A stretch of DNA of 64,000 nucleotides from Steinernema hermaphroditum (Eukaryota > Nematoda > Chromadorea > Rhabditida > Steinernematidae), in contig CM059622.1 in the NCBI GenBank assembly GCA_030435675.1, positions 13,950,001 through 14,014,000 on the forward strand. The letters are read 5' to 3'. Positions 34,511 to 46,854 of this stretch are shown piece after piece. The notes beneath the pieces were generated by a model. The model saw nothing but the letters and a program-made list of their open reading frames with translations, did not search any database and was not told where the DNA came from. Position 1 is the stretch's first letter. Each line of letters begins with the position of its first letter. Made by a program: the position numbers and the translations under genes.

Positions 34511-35369
34511 GACAATTCTTAATGTCAAATGCACATATAAAGCAGATGATTTTTCAACACCATTTTCCAGGACTTCCGGTAGTCAAGTCATACAAATACA
34601 ATCCTAACGAACTTGGCTATTTATGGATCGGAACTAGAATTGTATGTCTGCGTAATCATTCCTAGGTTCTGGATTCGAGGTATTTCGAGTTATTTTCTAG
34701 ATTTCCCAGGGCAGCAGTCATCCAACATCAAACACTGAACACCATTTGCTTCTCCGATTTCAAAATCGTAGCTAATCACCAAAAAACTCAATTCTAAACA
34801 GTTTTGATCAGTGAATTTTCCACCCGATTATGAAGGCTTGTTTGAAACTGTTCGTTTTCCCAACAGGAACACTAATCCAAACAAATCCTGCTGTGTTTCC
34901 ATCAAATATTTACTTTTGTCTCTAATGCCGTTTCCGTACACAGAATCAGACACAAAAAGGGATATGCCACGATATCTGCAAAACTACACAGAAAACACAA
35001 TAATCTGCGCTTACAGAGAGTCTTTACGACAGAGAGGTTGACTTCCTGACATAGGTCAAACATGCGATGTGACTAATATGAATCCTGACTCTACTCTGGA
35101 TATATGAGCAGGTTGTGCCCATGTTTCCAGCTGCTTTTCCCGATTCTGAAAGTCTCCAATATTCATAATAGTCTTAATAAATATTCGATAGGTTTCTAAA
35201 AACAGAACTTCATTCCATATTCTACTTTTCCTACTGAACATAGATCAGAAAAATTAGTTGCTAAAATCACGTATCCTGAGATCTGTCACGTTTAAGGACC
35301 GTTTCACAACCCTGCTCTGCCTGAGGTGTGCATGTGCATGGCTTCCATTCAAGATCTTCTCTCTTTCCG

Positions 35370-35820
35370 GCGCCTCTATCAGTCACTTCCGAGGATCAGC
35401 GAAGTTGCACTCTGGCGCCTGGCACCGGACGGCTCATGACGGCGAGGGTGCCTCAAAAGGGATTGCACGATTGTTCTTAATAAGAAGCGAACCTAGAGAT
35501 CGGGCCGTGCCGCCGGGTGCCGAGCCGCGATTCCACCTGCATCACGCAAGGCATCAAGAGAGATCTAGCTGATTAGAAGGTGCACTTTGATGGCGCCCAG
35601 AATAGATTTATGGAAATGAGGACCCTCGGATGGGCAAAAAAGCGTCGGAAATCCAAATCCGATTTTTTCCATTTCCTCCGCTGTTTCCCTTTTTCGACCT
35701 TTAGTCTGTCTGGCCACGGCGAACGTTCTCTGTGCGCGTGAGAGGGAGCGGACGAATCCGACGGAGGGACAGCTGAGCGGACACGACACGCGAGCATCAA
35801 TTAGATTTGACAAATTGTGT
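35370..35820. other. GC-rich island 2 in gene desert
   Basis: Contains GGTGCACTTTGATGGCGCCC at 35579 and GTTGCACTCTGGCGCC near 35402, plus AAAAAAGCGTCGG near 35637. No gene model. Confidence 0.35.
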
Positions 35821-36649
35821 TCCAGGAAGTGTGTATACCGGAAGAATCTTTTTTAGGGGATGTAGGTAGGAGTCACAGGAGTAGAAGAGAGTCACATAGA
35901 GATAGGAACAATCACGTACATCCAAAATCCACACACAGATCGTTGACAATCACTCGATTCAGGTAAGTTTGAAAACAATAATTGCAGCTTAACTGTGCAA
36001 AGCTAAACCGATGGAAATAAACTTGTATGGGAAAAATTTGGATATGTGATTAGCCCAAGATACACGAAAAAGGGGGCTTGACATGGCGCTATAATCGTTC
36101 TTAGAAACAACATTCATGGAGGTCAGTATACAGTTGGATATTTCTTGAGACGGACATTCAAATATACCAACGAGAATTCTCCATTTCATTATTTAAAGAG
36201 TGAACGAAATTATATGAATGTGGTGTGCATTCATTCGCTTTTGATTGGATGGGATACGGTATAAGTTGGCTGAGACTATTAGCCATTTTACGCGAATCTG
36301 TATACATTCTGGTGCCCTGCTTGGGACCTGGATTGTGGAATGATATTACACTTCTCTTGAATAGAGAATCGTCCTTATTTCTGGCCCATTTTTCTGTTCT
36401 GTGTTCTGTATATTAAACACAAAAATGTCCATGTTTTCAGCATCCATCGTCGACAACATGTTTGTCGCCTACTACGATTACATGTTTACAAGTGTATTGT
36501 GCACAGCGGAATGTGAAAAAATGTGTTTCGTGGCTGAGTTCCTAACGTCCACGTAACCCCTGCCGCTCTGTTCCTGGATACGGTCGCCGAGTTAGTCACC
36601 CTCCGACCGGTTACCTTTACCTTTCCGTTCCGCTTCCGCCTTCTGCCCT

Positions 36650-37190
36650 CAAAAACGTTCCTCTCCCGTGCACTTCTACGTTCCTCCATTTGCACATGTG
36701 CACTTTGTATTGGCACTTGGCGGCGCCGTCGCCGCCGGAACCTCTACGGTGTCCACTTGCAGCGGCGGCGGCGATGTTGCACTTGAGGGCAGCACATCGT
36801 GGCCACCTGCGCGGGAACGCCGAATTTCCGAAACGGATTGTACTTTGTGACACGCGCGCGCGATGTCATTATTCGAAATCGGACGCTTTTTTGCGCGCGC
36901 ACCCCTGCCGCCCAGGGACGTCCTTGAGCGATCGGAGCGATCGAAGCGTCTCCGCGGCGTTTTTTGCGATTCTCCGACGCCAACGCCGACACGCGCGCTT
37001 CGCAACATCACGACTTCGAGGAAGCGTCGGCGGTGGAGATGGACGACGGGGAGAGGGGTGACGCAACTGTGTGCCACGTGTAGACGGACAAGTGGACTGC
37101 ACGGAGTTTTTTGGGCAAAAAACGTCTGCGGGGGCAGCGCGACAGCGATTATGACGCGCAGGGGCACTTCCTCGTTTTTGCGCGCTGATT
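36650..37190. other. GC-rich island 3 in gene desert
   Basis: The strongest island. TGTGCACTTTGTATTGGCAC is at 36698, followed by GGCGGCGCCG; TTGCACTTG is near 36777. CGCGCGCGC runs lie near 36852 and 36893, with GCAAAAAACGTCTGC near 37117 and its inverse GTTTTTGCGC near 37173. No supported coding frame. Confidence 0.4.
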
Positions 37191-37710
37191 CAGACCCTGA
37201 GAGGGGAGCCGGTGTAAAGTTTCAAGGGGTCAGCATAGAGGGGGGGGACCTACCGTAAGACAGAATACTTGGGAGTGAAAAATTCTCACTCGATTTCTCA
37301 TGAAAGCTCGCAAGTTTGAGGTATAGCTGAGAAATAAGAGCCTCGCACGGTACAGCGAATATTGTCATACGACTGGAGGAACTACCGTATAAAAAGGTGC
37401 GGAAAATTCATTGACGACTTAAGAGGAACCGTTTAAACAACTTGACCGCCAAATTTCAAAATTGAAATGTCGATTAGTGAAGAGAGCCAGGCAAAAATAA
37501 AGCATTGCATAATGTTGAATCTCGAATACAATTCAATCTCACATGGGAACACATATGTCAGCTACCGTAGTTTTTTTTTGTGATTTAGGAAATAAGGCAA
37601 TTTGCTGTGAGCAAGACGACACCGTCTTTCCGTTATCTTGAACCCTAAAATCGGAGACAATTTAAGTCATCCCTGGATATTCAGCCACTGTTACCTTAAT
37701 GAATATCCAG

Positions 37711-37814
37711 GGCGGTCTTCTTTTGGTCATTGGCACATCAAAAAGCACCTCTGGAATCATCTGATGGGACCGCTGATCGCTCAGCTCGGATACCGAATCC
37801 AGAAGAAGACCATC
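37711..37814 (+). other. Candidate isolated coding exon
   Basis: Bounded by an AG acceptor (ATATCCAG) and a GTGAGC donor. The open frame reads GHWHIKKHLWNHLMGPLIAQ then LGYRIQKK, with good codon use for this genome. No partner exons were found nearby, and the protein is not recognised. It lies in a region that is otherwise AT-rich and non-coding. Confidence 0.3.
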
Positions 37815-39115
37815 GTGAGCCTTTTGTGTCCCTTTTTTGCTCATATATCTCTCATAACTCAAGGCCTTTCGTACATAAATGTAAATCCGTATTAAAAGCA
37901 GGTTTTAAAATCTTTGGATTACCCCCACAAAGGTTCACAAAAAACTACCGTATGATTAACGAGTTACATATACAGAAATTGATGAGAGCATATGGAACTA
38001 ACAAAAACACTATTTGCAGATGAAATATGTGTGTTTGCGGATGCGGAAGAACAAATTTGTGACTTCCTTCTTTTTGCACGATGGCGAAGACGGGAAATAT
38101 AATGAGAAATGAAGGCGCTAGAAGCCACCGTATGTGATACAGAAGGGTGAAATTATATGATGAAGAATAGATCATTTGGAGCAGGAAGTTCACCTCTATC
38201 CATTTCTTCAAATAACACCTTTGATGATCACGCGCAATTAAGTCGCTCCACCCTACTCGGTAAATAGCGGAAAGACGAGCAGACAGTTTGAAACGTTTGT
38301 TTCTATGGAGAAGATGACGATGAACCTTAATTGTTTGAATCTGGACAAGGCTATAAAAACGCATGAAATGAGATATTGGCCAGATCTTCATTCGGGGTTC
38401 ATCAAGGCAAGTCCTATCAAAAAGCTAGTGTTCATTTGAGTCATACATCAGAATCTGAACAAAGGTTTAAACCCGTTGGAAATCAGGCACTTTCCTATCT
38501 ATGTTGAGTGCAAAAATAGAATAAATAAAAATAATTCACATTTGGTATTTAGTTTGGCGTCGATATATATATTAGTAGCAGGGACCACTTACCGAACGAT
38601 ACAGCCAGTTTCATTTGAAGATTTATCAAATTCGTCTAAAGGAGCATTGCGGACGAATTATATCTAAATTGTCAAAATCTAGGTTGTTCTTATTCACCAC
38701 AAGCTCGATACTTAGTGATGTTGTATTTTGCTCAAGCTCATCTATCGGGCTAGACGGACCTACTAAGTCTACACGCTTTTATATCAAGCCTTTCATAGGT
38801 TCCGTTGGGGTTCCGCATTGGTATATCGCAATTTTTCTATCAATGAAAGACTGATGACGTCACTAGTAGCTAACTTGCAAAAGATAGACACCGTTTCGCG
38901 ACTCATTTGTTAATATTAATCAATCTTGATTCTCTGTTCATGCTCAAAATATCCGACATTATACATATCAACGATGACAAACAAAACTGCGGTTTCTATA
39001 CCTTCTACGGTAGCCCCTTAAATGTGAAAATGCAGCCGTTTTGTTTGTTTTCCTTTCAGGAGTTCCCCACAATATTAGTCCTTCCTCTCCCCATGCTTCT
39101 TAACTGAGAGTGGAG
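37815..39115. other. AT-rich stretch, nothing recognised
   Basis: Low-GC sequence without a supported gene. Confidence 0.4.
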
Positions 39116-39119
39116 AATG

Positions 39120-39600
39120 TTGCGTTCCGCTATCTTCGGCTTCCCTTCCGCCTTTGTGCACTTTCGGCCAGCACCGCGGGCGCAGTTCTTCGAAGAGGGC
39201 GAACGATGCAAACGACGAGCGAAGAGCGCATAAAAATGCGGCGTGGCGCTAAAAAGTGCAAATGGAACGCGGCGGCGGCGTGTTCCACTTTAGCATCTCC
39301 GTCGCCGGCGACGTCCACTTCAGGCTAGACATAGACAGCGTCCGTGTCTGCTGAGTCAGACGGCCGAAGGACGCGCTCCTACTGGACAAGCGCTAAATTT
39401 GGGCGAATTAAAAGTACAGCGGACACGGCATGGCACCTGCCGCTCCCAGCGGGAGATTCGCCGACGACGTTCGGCGAAATTGGCGGCTTCGCCGTTCGTG
39501 CCAGCGCGAGTTAGGGAAAAGGTCGTCGCGGAGCGGGGGGAGAAGTCGAAGCAATGGGACACGCGACGGGGAGAAGACGGAGAAGTGAAGTGAGGATAGA
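39120..39600. other. GC-rich island 4 in gene desert
   Basis: TTTGTGCACTTTCGGCCAGC at 39152, the inverse AAAAAGTGCAAATGGAACG near 39251, and AAAAATGCGGCG near 39231. Confidence 0.35.
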
Positions 39601-40329
39601 CGGGGCCTTCGAGAGTCTTATCAACGCAGTTGAAGCCTCCACGTCAGAAGCAGTAGGCTTCGTCTGCCCTGATTGTGGTTATGGTGTGGGGTGATAAAGG
39701 TCGGTGCCGAGTATCGTGCCAACCGAAGCGATGGAAGTACTTTTTAGAATTTGGCGGGAAGAGGAAAGTTGCCGATAACAGCGTTGCGGAACTGTACGAC
39801 TTCAAATGAAAAAGTCAACAGTTTCGATTGGAGTTTTCATCCTTTGTACTCGTTTTACAAAAGTTGCTGAAGTCACAAATTATGAAACCGCTAATAGGGG
39901 ATCAGCCAAAGGTGTATACCGTCGCTTCAGGCTATCAATATGCAACAGAACATCTGGCATTCGAATCGTGACCTGTCAGACCACTTCTCCAGAAAATGCA
40001 CACGAACAGTTTGAAAGCAAAAACAGGACTATCAGTTTAAGTAAATATTGGGTCACTTGGTAATTGAAAAGGACAGGATAACATGCCCTTTTCTAACATA
40101 CCTAGAATGGCCGTGGGCTAGCACTGCCAGTGTACAAAATTTCTGCCGAGTTGGTGTATACACTTTGCAGACCTTAGATCGACCCTCGAAGCAAAATGTT
40201 TATTACAATTCATTATATCCATCTGAAAGCTCCATCAAATGAATTTTTGTAAGAAGTATATATCGTATGATAAAGAACGACAGATCTTTGAAGATAATTT
40301 GGACTGTGGGCATTTAACTAACTATAAAA

Positions 40330-40475
40330 TCTTCATATAAAAGCCATGCCTCGGTGGGCGCTGGCCTCAAAACTCTCAGTCCGATCCCCAGCAAACGAGA
40401 GTACCACGCGGATTACTGAACTGCCTGGTTTACCGGCAGTGAATCAACCACGTGTTAGCTGTACGTTTGGCTCAT
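40330..40475. repeat. Dispersed repeat R2, copy a
   Basis: Shares TGGGCGCTGGCCTCAA, ACTCTCAGT and GGCTCATTG in order with 54255-54372. Confidence 0.5.
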
Positions 40476-40939
40476 TGCAAACGTGTCTGGTTTGTAAAAC
40501 GGCCGGGGTCGGTTCGACGCCGGGACGGTTCCTTGTTTTGTCTGATGTCTGGAGCCAACCGCTCCTCGACAAGCATTCCCACCGCTGTCTTGCGAATCTC
40601 TGCTTATGTATAAGGAATGGTGCCCTTCGCCATGTGAAGAAGCACTAAAACCCTCGACCAAAAATTCTAAACTAAAAAAGCTCACATTTCTGAAAATCGA
40701 GAAATGTTCCGGTTATATCGCTGTTCTTGGAAGGACAAAGCGTATCGCATGGCTGTTTTTTTTTGGGTGACTTTGAAGCATTGGTTCTTTATCTTTCCTC
40801 GACGTCTCTTCCGTGAACTTCATGATGCTCTAAGTCAGTCGCTAATCTCAGAAATCTACGTGGAATCCACCGTTTTCCAAGCTATGTCAGGAATTCCTAA
40901 ATCTGCAAGAAACCGATCGAAATCTCAACGATATCCCAT

Positions 40940-41340
40940 TCATTACCTTTGCGCCATGTGTCGAGCAGTCGGTGGACGACGAATCGTCGAAAGGTGTCCG
41001 CCGACCATCGCAAAAACGCTATTTCTCAAGTCAGTGGCCTTGAAAAAATCTCTGCAAAAACGGCTGCGAGACTCGCTGCTGTCTCCCTCGAATCGTGCAA
41101 AAACTGTCGGTGTCGGTGCTGCACTTTGCAAGGGCGCCGATCGATTCATCTCCCCCAAGTTGCTATTTGCGTTCCCAAAACAAAAAAAGCGCCGAAGAGG
41201 AGATTGTGGACGAAACGGGGCCATTACTCATCGAATTGCCGGTTGTGTGGGGCGCTCTCGCCTTCTTCTCGTTCCCACGCAAGTAGACCCGACAAAAGCC
41301 GGCGGCTTCACAATGGAACGAACGGAAATGTAGTCAGAAA
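40940..41340. other. GC-rich island 5 in gene desert
   Basis: GCTGCACTTTGCAAGGGCGCC near 41117, preceded by CGCAAAAACGC (41008), TGCAAAAACGGCTGC (41053) and TGCAAAAACTGTCGG (41097). A 209-codon frame (40704-41333) crosses it, but it is overlapped by an equally long frame and shows no domain. Confidence 0.35.
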
Positions 41341-41900
41341 GGAACATGGTTCTGAAGAAGGGATTTTAAGGGAGCGTCCGTCAAAACAGCGAGCGGAACG
41401 TTACTGCACTGTGATACGCATGAATTTTCCCAACAGTTTAAGTACACGAAAAATAGTAGCATCTCAGACGCTTGAACCCAAATCTTCGACTGTTTTTAAT
41501 GTGGGTTTCATGTTCAAAAGCATATTTTTCAAAGCTTGGAGCCGAACCAACATACTTCCGTTTACCGATTTGATCTATCTTTGCTGAAGTACCCGAAGAA
41601 ACACTCCATGCGAAACCTTCTGGCGCTTCAACCCCACTGGTTTCCCCGCACCGCGTAGTGCAAGTGACCGAATCAGACAATTCGCCGTTGTCTAACGCAT
41701 GCAGAAGATCCCGAAAACGTTTACCATTTGCTGAAAGCTCTGAAAACATCATTTGCGCTTTGCAATGCAAACAAAGTGGTGCACTCCCCCAATCCGTCAT
41801 CCAACAAACTTCTCTTCGCAATCCAATCAACAAAAACAAAGGACCGCATATTTACAAAGTAAACAATCAATCCTAGCTATGCATTTTCTTTGTTCTTGCT

Positions 41901-42775
41901 CTATTTCTTCGGCTGTTCTGGCACATATCTTCCATGAGGTTCGATCGGCTCCGTCCAGTCCATCACGAATTCCTCGTCGAATTCAAAGAGTTTCGGGAAT
42001 GCCTTCCTCTCTTCTGCCGTGTACTCGTCCGAACGCTTCGGCACCGACTGCACTTGTCTTAACTGCAACTCGAGAACTCATCACTGATCACTCATACTCC
42101 GATTCTTACTTGACTTCCAAGATTCTTCTGAATAAACTCTGGCATATCACCCTCGGGGAACAAATGGAGTCGCTCGATATTTCGTCGGCGCGGTATATTG
42201 TTGCCGAGAGCCTTGTAGACGGCCAAGTACATGATTCTGCATGGATCGTATTCGTGAATTTGATATGCCGGGATGAGCGCCTTCGCCTTCGGGTATTCCT
42301 GAATCAGTCGTCACAGTGAGGTGGGTCGCTAGAGTAGGGAGCAACCTTGTTGAAGTGGTATAGACGATGTTTCCAGTCGAAGGCGTGCATGGCCACGTGC
42401 TTACAGTTGATGACAACGACGTGATCGCCACAGTCGGCTTCTGGATGCCATATAGGCTTGTGGCGACCTGCGAGGTGTTTGGCGACTTTCTCCCCTAGTT
42501 TGTACGCGTCCTGAAAGAATAGGTAAAAATATGGATGTTGAAACATAGATAAGGCTCATCCGAGCCACTAATTTGACTACGAAATGTGACTATTCATCGC
42601 TAGTATTTCTCATGAATTAAAATCGAAATCGGAGGGCCGGAACATGTTACTTTTGGCGTGTTGAGTTACGCAGTGCTCCGAAAGTCTAGCGTACCTGAGA
42701 TTTGGCGTCGACAACATGCCACTGCCGGGCCATCGTCAGCCACTGATTTACTCGTCCAAATCGTGAGACCGACAT
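41901..42775 (-). CDS. mrpl-13: Mitochondrial large ribosomal subunit protein uL13m
   Basis: Exons on the minus strand: 42775-42695, 42510-42346, 42298-42110, 42062-41901; 198 aa. The order MARQWHVVDAKSQ, KLGEKVAKHLAGRHKP, DCGDHVVVINCKHVAM, then RRRNIERLHLFPEGDMPEF matches MRPL13 (ARIWYLLD.., DCGDHVVIMNTRHIAF, ERLHLFPDE in human, 178 aa). It is a structural protein of the mitochondrial 39S-type subunit. The C-terminal extension EPIEPHGRYVPEQPKK is slightly longer than in mammals. The N-terminus has no clear presequence, as in the human protein. Confidence 0.93.
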
Positions 42776-42784
42776 TTTGATCTG

Positions 42785-43130
42785 AAATGGAGCTTTTAGA
42801 AACACAAGAATCAATTGCTACCAAACAGGACGCGAACACACGTCGATTTTCCACGAATTAAACACATGATCGAGTAATCAAGCGAACTATACACTATTGG
42901 ACTACCCCGTATTTTCCCTTCAACGTTTGCACATTTACAACGCAGCCCAAGCAAAGCCAAATGGAGTTTCTAGAAACACTAGAATCAATAGGGCATGAAC
43001 TGTGTATCGTAGAATATGACACGGCCATTTTCCACGAATTGAACACATGTTCGGGAATAATCAAACGACTACCACTGGATCACGCCATATTCCCCTTTCA
43101 ATGTTTGTACGTTTACGAAAAAAGTAAAAT
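42785..43130 (+). repeat. Tandem duplication upstream of mrpl-13
   Basis: Two ~160-base blocks (from 42785 and 42961) share GGAG(C/T)TT(T/C)TAGAAACAC, TTTTCCACGAATT(A/G)AACACATG and CCCTT(C/T)CAA(C/T)GTTTG. The second is open for 63 codons (MEFLETLESIGHELC...), the first is not. This is probably an expanded fragment of a local gene family or a non-coding tandem repeat. Nothing else was recognised from 43131 to 43861. Confidence 0.5.
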
Positions 43131-43861
43131 CAGAATCCACTTGGTTGGTTGAAGGACAAATCACACAGATAGCGTTTATGCAAGTAACTCCAGTGAGAAT
43201 TGACGGATGATTCAACTTCTTGACACTGAACAGAAAACCGGAAGGAGTAAACTTGATGCTCATCTCAGCCCGTTTTTCACGGAAACCAATCTAAACACAG
43301 CTAATATTCAAATCAAAGTCCACATTGGATGGAGGAAGGCATGTAGCACACTCATTCTCTCGTCAATCGTCTCAATTTTTGTGGAAAATTGATTGACTAT
43401 TCAACTTGTAATGCTATTAGTTAAATATCTGCGAAATTGGAAGTGGAAGCATTTCATGACGAACAGAGTTGGTTCTCGCAGCGGATCATGCTACTCGTTC
43501 ACTATTTTCGAAACATCATCAGAATGTAGCCAATATTCAAACCTAAATACAATTCGCCGACAGAATGGCAAAACCTAGACATATATATAATTATCTTCAC
43601 CACCTTCGTCTTCAGCTGAAGCGAAGTGTATCACCGAATTCAAGCTCCTGAATAAATGACACAAACATATCACTAAAAATCTCCAAAGACAGACTGTCGC
43701 GAAGAAAATGAATTCCGCGAATCCAACGAGAATTACCGAAATCGCAAGAGTCACAACAGTGACCACACACAGAGGTTGCCTGCTTCCACTGAAACGGTCC
43801 CACCACGACGCGCCTGTGCAAGTCATAGACTAGACCACAAATTGCCCGTAGTGAAGTGCTT

Positions 43862-43867
43862 TTTATT
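43862..43867 (-). terminator. Poly(A) signal of the mitochondrial carrier
   Basis: AATAAA on the minus strand ~75 bases past the stop. Confidence 0.6.
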
Positions 43868-43941
43868 TTGAGGACAAAGTGTTTAAATTTATCACAAGTG
43901 GCACTAGACGTAGACTCTATACAAACGGTTCCTATGACTGT

Positions 43942-46083
43942 CTACCAGACAACGGAGTTCTGATACTCGGGCAGCACGCATGTCTTCTTGACCGTCTCGT
44001 AGCCGAGCATGATGAGGCACGAGTAGATGCCGTTGTTGATCATACGGGGCGCCAAACCCTTTGTGAACACTCGGAGGCCTTCGAACTTCACCAGCCGCCG
44101 GAGCGTTTCGTAGTAGGAGGTGCGATGGACCTGAATACGGTAGTATGAGTACTGTAGACACATTGCGAAGAGGTGTAAGATGGGAGGATAGCAGCTATCC
44201 TGATCAAGGGTCTTAGATCTTAGTCTTAGATGAACTTTCGATAAAAGGATGATTACGCATTGAATCGATCACATGATCTCGTACTGTTGGCCCCTGTCCT
44301 AAGAATGCTTAGCATCTGTTCCGTTTCTTGACAGCTATCCTCTTCTATCCTAATCAAGGAACATCGACATACCTGAATTCGTATCCTCAACACCTCGAGA
44401 GGATTGGTGCACACGGCGGCCATGATACCGCCAACGGACCCGGAGAGAGCCTGGTCAACGAAGAGATTTGCGTACTCGTCTGGCCGGTCATCACCCGCTG
44501 CCTTTATGGAGAACCTCGTGCGGATGTACTTGAAGGCGTCCAGCACGTGGTAGTAAGTCGACCAGAAAACCATTGAGCTTGGAATGTAGAGCATGATGGA
44601 GGAGAAGAAGCCTCGGTAGAAGCCCTTGAAGCCGTCCACCTTATAGACGGCGCTGATGACGCGGAGACCCAACGTCCGCTTCCGTTCGAGGCCGTCCGAC
44701 CTGAGTTGATCGATCACGGCGGCGTTCTTCGCGCCTCCGATGAAAGACTTCGGATTGTTGTGCACCATCATGTGCTGAGCGATGATATCGGTGGGCACGA
44801 AGATCAGCTGAGTGCAGGTCGAAGCGGCACCACCTAAAGACCCATTTTAGCCTCTGCCCTGCTTGAGCTGCCGAACCTGCCAATGCCGACACAGCCGACA
44901 CCGAAGTGAGACCCATGTTGTACTGCAGAACGTCGCGGAGACGCTCGTACACGCTCGAGTAGATGAAAGACGCGCTGAGCTGAGGGAGTGTCATCCAGAA
45001 GCCCTAGAGATCGAATTGTCTTTGAGCTAGAGGAGCACTACATACTCGATATAAAGCTCCTGGCCCTTCATGTTGAATGATGTGCACGAAGGCGTGCCTC
45101 ATGCCCTTGTAGACGTTGTTCTGCTTCTGTAGCTGCAGCCTAGATTTCACCACTGACATTGGGTAAAGGAGGCAGCGGACGGTCCAGCTGGAGCACATTG
45201 CCAGTGGGTAGAATTTGTACAAGTCGAGGTGCTCCCATTCTATGATGTGCAGCTTCTGAAAGCAAACGATTCCTCAGATCATCGTGATCATCATGGATCA
45301 GTTCGAGAGATGACATTTTATAGTCCAAAATTTGCGATAAAGGTCATCATACTTTGGTTATGATTTGGTTACCCTATCGCGACGTCACAACTATAAGCTC
45401 TGCATGTGCACCTGCCAGCTGTTGGGCTCATTCAGTCGTGCACATGCGTCATTCATCAAAAATCTCACTTTAGAACATATTCACTTTAAAACTCCTTTTG
45501 ACAGATCTCGAAGAAAGGCAAAATTTATCTATTCTCTATCTCGATCTATCGCCCTGAATGGAATTGAACTGAAAGATCTAGCGCATCTCTCACTATGACG
45601 AATTGGACCATCTGGGGTTCGAAAAATTGATATTTTGAATCTGCAGTTTGAAGTCTACCCACGTGGTGCCATACTACTGCCGATTTGATTGCTCAGAGAT
45701 ATGGACAGTCATAAATTGGAAGTGGAAACCTGCAGCACACGCTTTGAACACCAAACCGTCCTACGATTCTCGGTCTTCGTTCATAATTAACAAAGCTATT
45801 GACCGTCGCTCATAATAAAACCTCTTTCACATACAAATACCACCCAGTATACAGGCTGTGTCATAATAGAAAACACGAAAGAATCTTAGAAAGTCGATAT
45901 GTTTTCAAAGAACTCCCAACATTTGCCCCTCTTTCTCTTGCCGCTCGCACGTCGATTTATCACCAACACGTTCGCAACTTCCTTCAAACAAAGATCTGTG
46001 TGCTCGGCATTTCCGTCCCAATAGATCAATGGCAAAATTACCTGATTTGTGCCCAAATCGAGATCGGTATCGGAAGACGTCAT
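43942..46083 (-). CDS. Mitochondrial carrier, SLC25A44-like, 342 aa
   Basis: Exons on the minus strand: 46083-46042, 45255-45046, 45003-44877, 44833-44373, 44130-43942. Three carrier repeats are visible, with signatures YPMSVVKSRLQ, VPTDIIAQHMM and NPLEVLRIRIQ. The opening LHIIEWEHLDLYKFY is close to the start of SLC25A44 (IIEWEHLDKKKFY), which carries branched-chain amino acids into mitochondria; other substrates cannot be excluded. The insert after the second signature (NNPKSFIGGAKNAAVIDQ...) is family-typical. Exon 1 (MTSSDTDLDLGTNQ, then GTAATT) lies 786 bases upstream. It was chosen because its phase and position fit and no nearer start keeps frame; it is the weakest part. Confidence 0.87.
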
Positions 46084-46854
46084 GGCCGAGCTAAGCGACG
46101 ATTTCTGCGATTACTTTAAGAAACAGCGACTAGAAAGCAGAGAGTGAATAGAGGAGATGTTTGAGATCCGGCGCTTTCACCGGTCGACCATCGCACGGAG
46201 CGCGGAAACGAATCTGGAAGAGAGCGGAAGTGAGTCGTCGGTGTGAACGGGGAGAGGAAGCCGTCGAACGACATCATTGTTTCAACAGACGAATGACCGA
46301 CGAATATCGAAGCGGGCGGATCAAACATCGCTCGTCCGTTCGTGCTGGGACCACAGTGCCACAACCGATGCTCGAAGGTTCCAACGATCTCTCAGTGGGA
46401 CGCGACAAGGACGTTTCCGTTTAGGCGGTGACCGTGACAGCTGGCGCTTGCGAACTACAACTATTGATCAAGATCCAAAGTGCAGTGATGGTAACGTCAT
46501 GGAACGACTGTCCGACCGATTGAGGAGGATCGCGGCGAAGGTGTGCCCGTACAATGGCGGGAACAAGTGGGCACATTGCCCGCCAATATCTGAGGCCTAG
46601 CTCTGTCGCCAGTGAACTCAAATGGTGATCATTTAGCGAGTGCCTCAAAAGAGGCTGACCAACCAAACGCTCAATAGTTTTAGTTGAACGAAGTTCCGGA
46701 ATCGTAGGTTTGGTGTTCATAGTGCGTGCTGCAAGTATCCACTTCCAGTTTATGACTGAGCAATCAAATTGGCAGTATGTAGTACGAGCACTTTGGGTAG
46801 ACTTCAAACTGCAAGTTTGAAAAATCAATTTTCGGAGTTGTTTTTTTAGAAGTC
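46084..46854. other. Intergenic, nothing recognised
   Basis: No conserved frame or repeat was seen up to the left end of the Merlin-like element. Confidence 0.45.

Noticed and set aside
36441..36557. Frame after TTTTCAG reading IVDNMFVAYYDYMFTSVLC to a stop
   Set aside because: Has a good acceptor but no upstream exon with a compatible donor, and no known motif.
40495..40535. GGTTCGACGCC resembling a tRNA B box
   Set aside because: No acceptor stem, A box or anticodon arm could be folded around it.
40704..41587. Two long overlapping plus-strand frames (209 and 212 codons)
   Set aside because: They overlap in different frames through a GC-rich island, have no domain, and codon use fits GC content alone.
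45140..45328. Frame MSSLELIHDDHDDLRN as first exon of the mitochondrial carrier
   Set aside because: It runs through the exon 2 acceptor one base out of frame with the conserved carrier sequence; no donor can correct it, whereas the exon at 46083-46042 fits.
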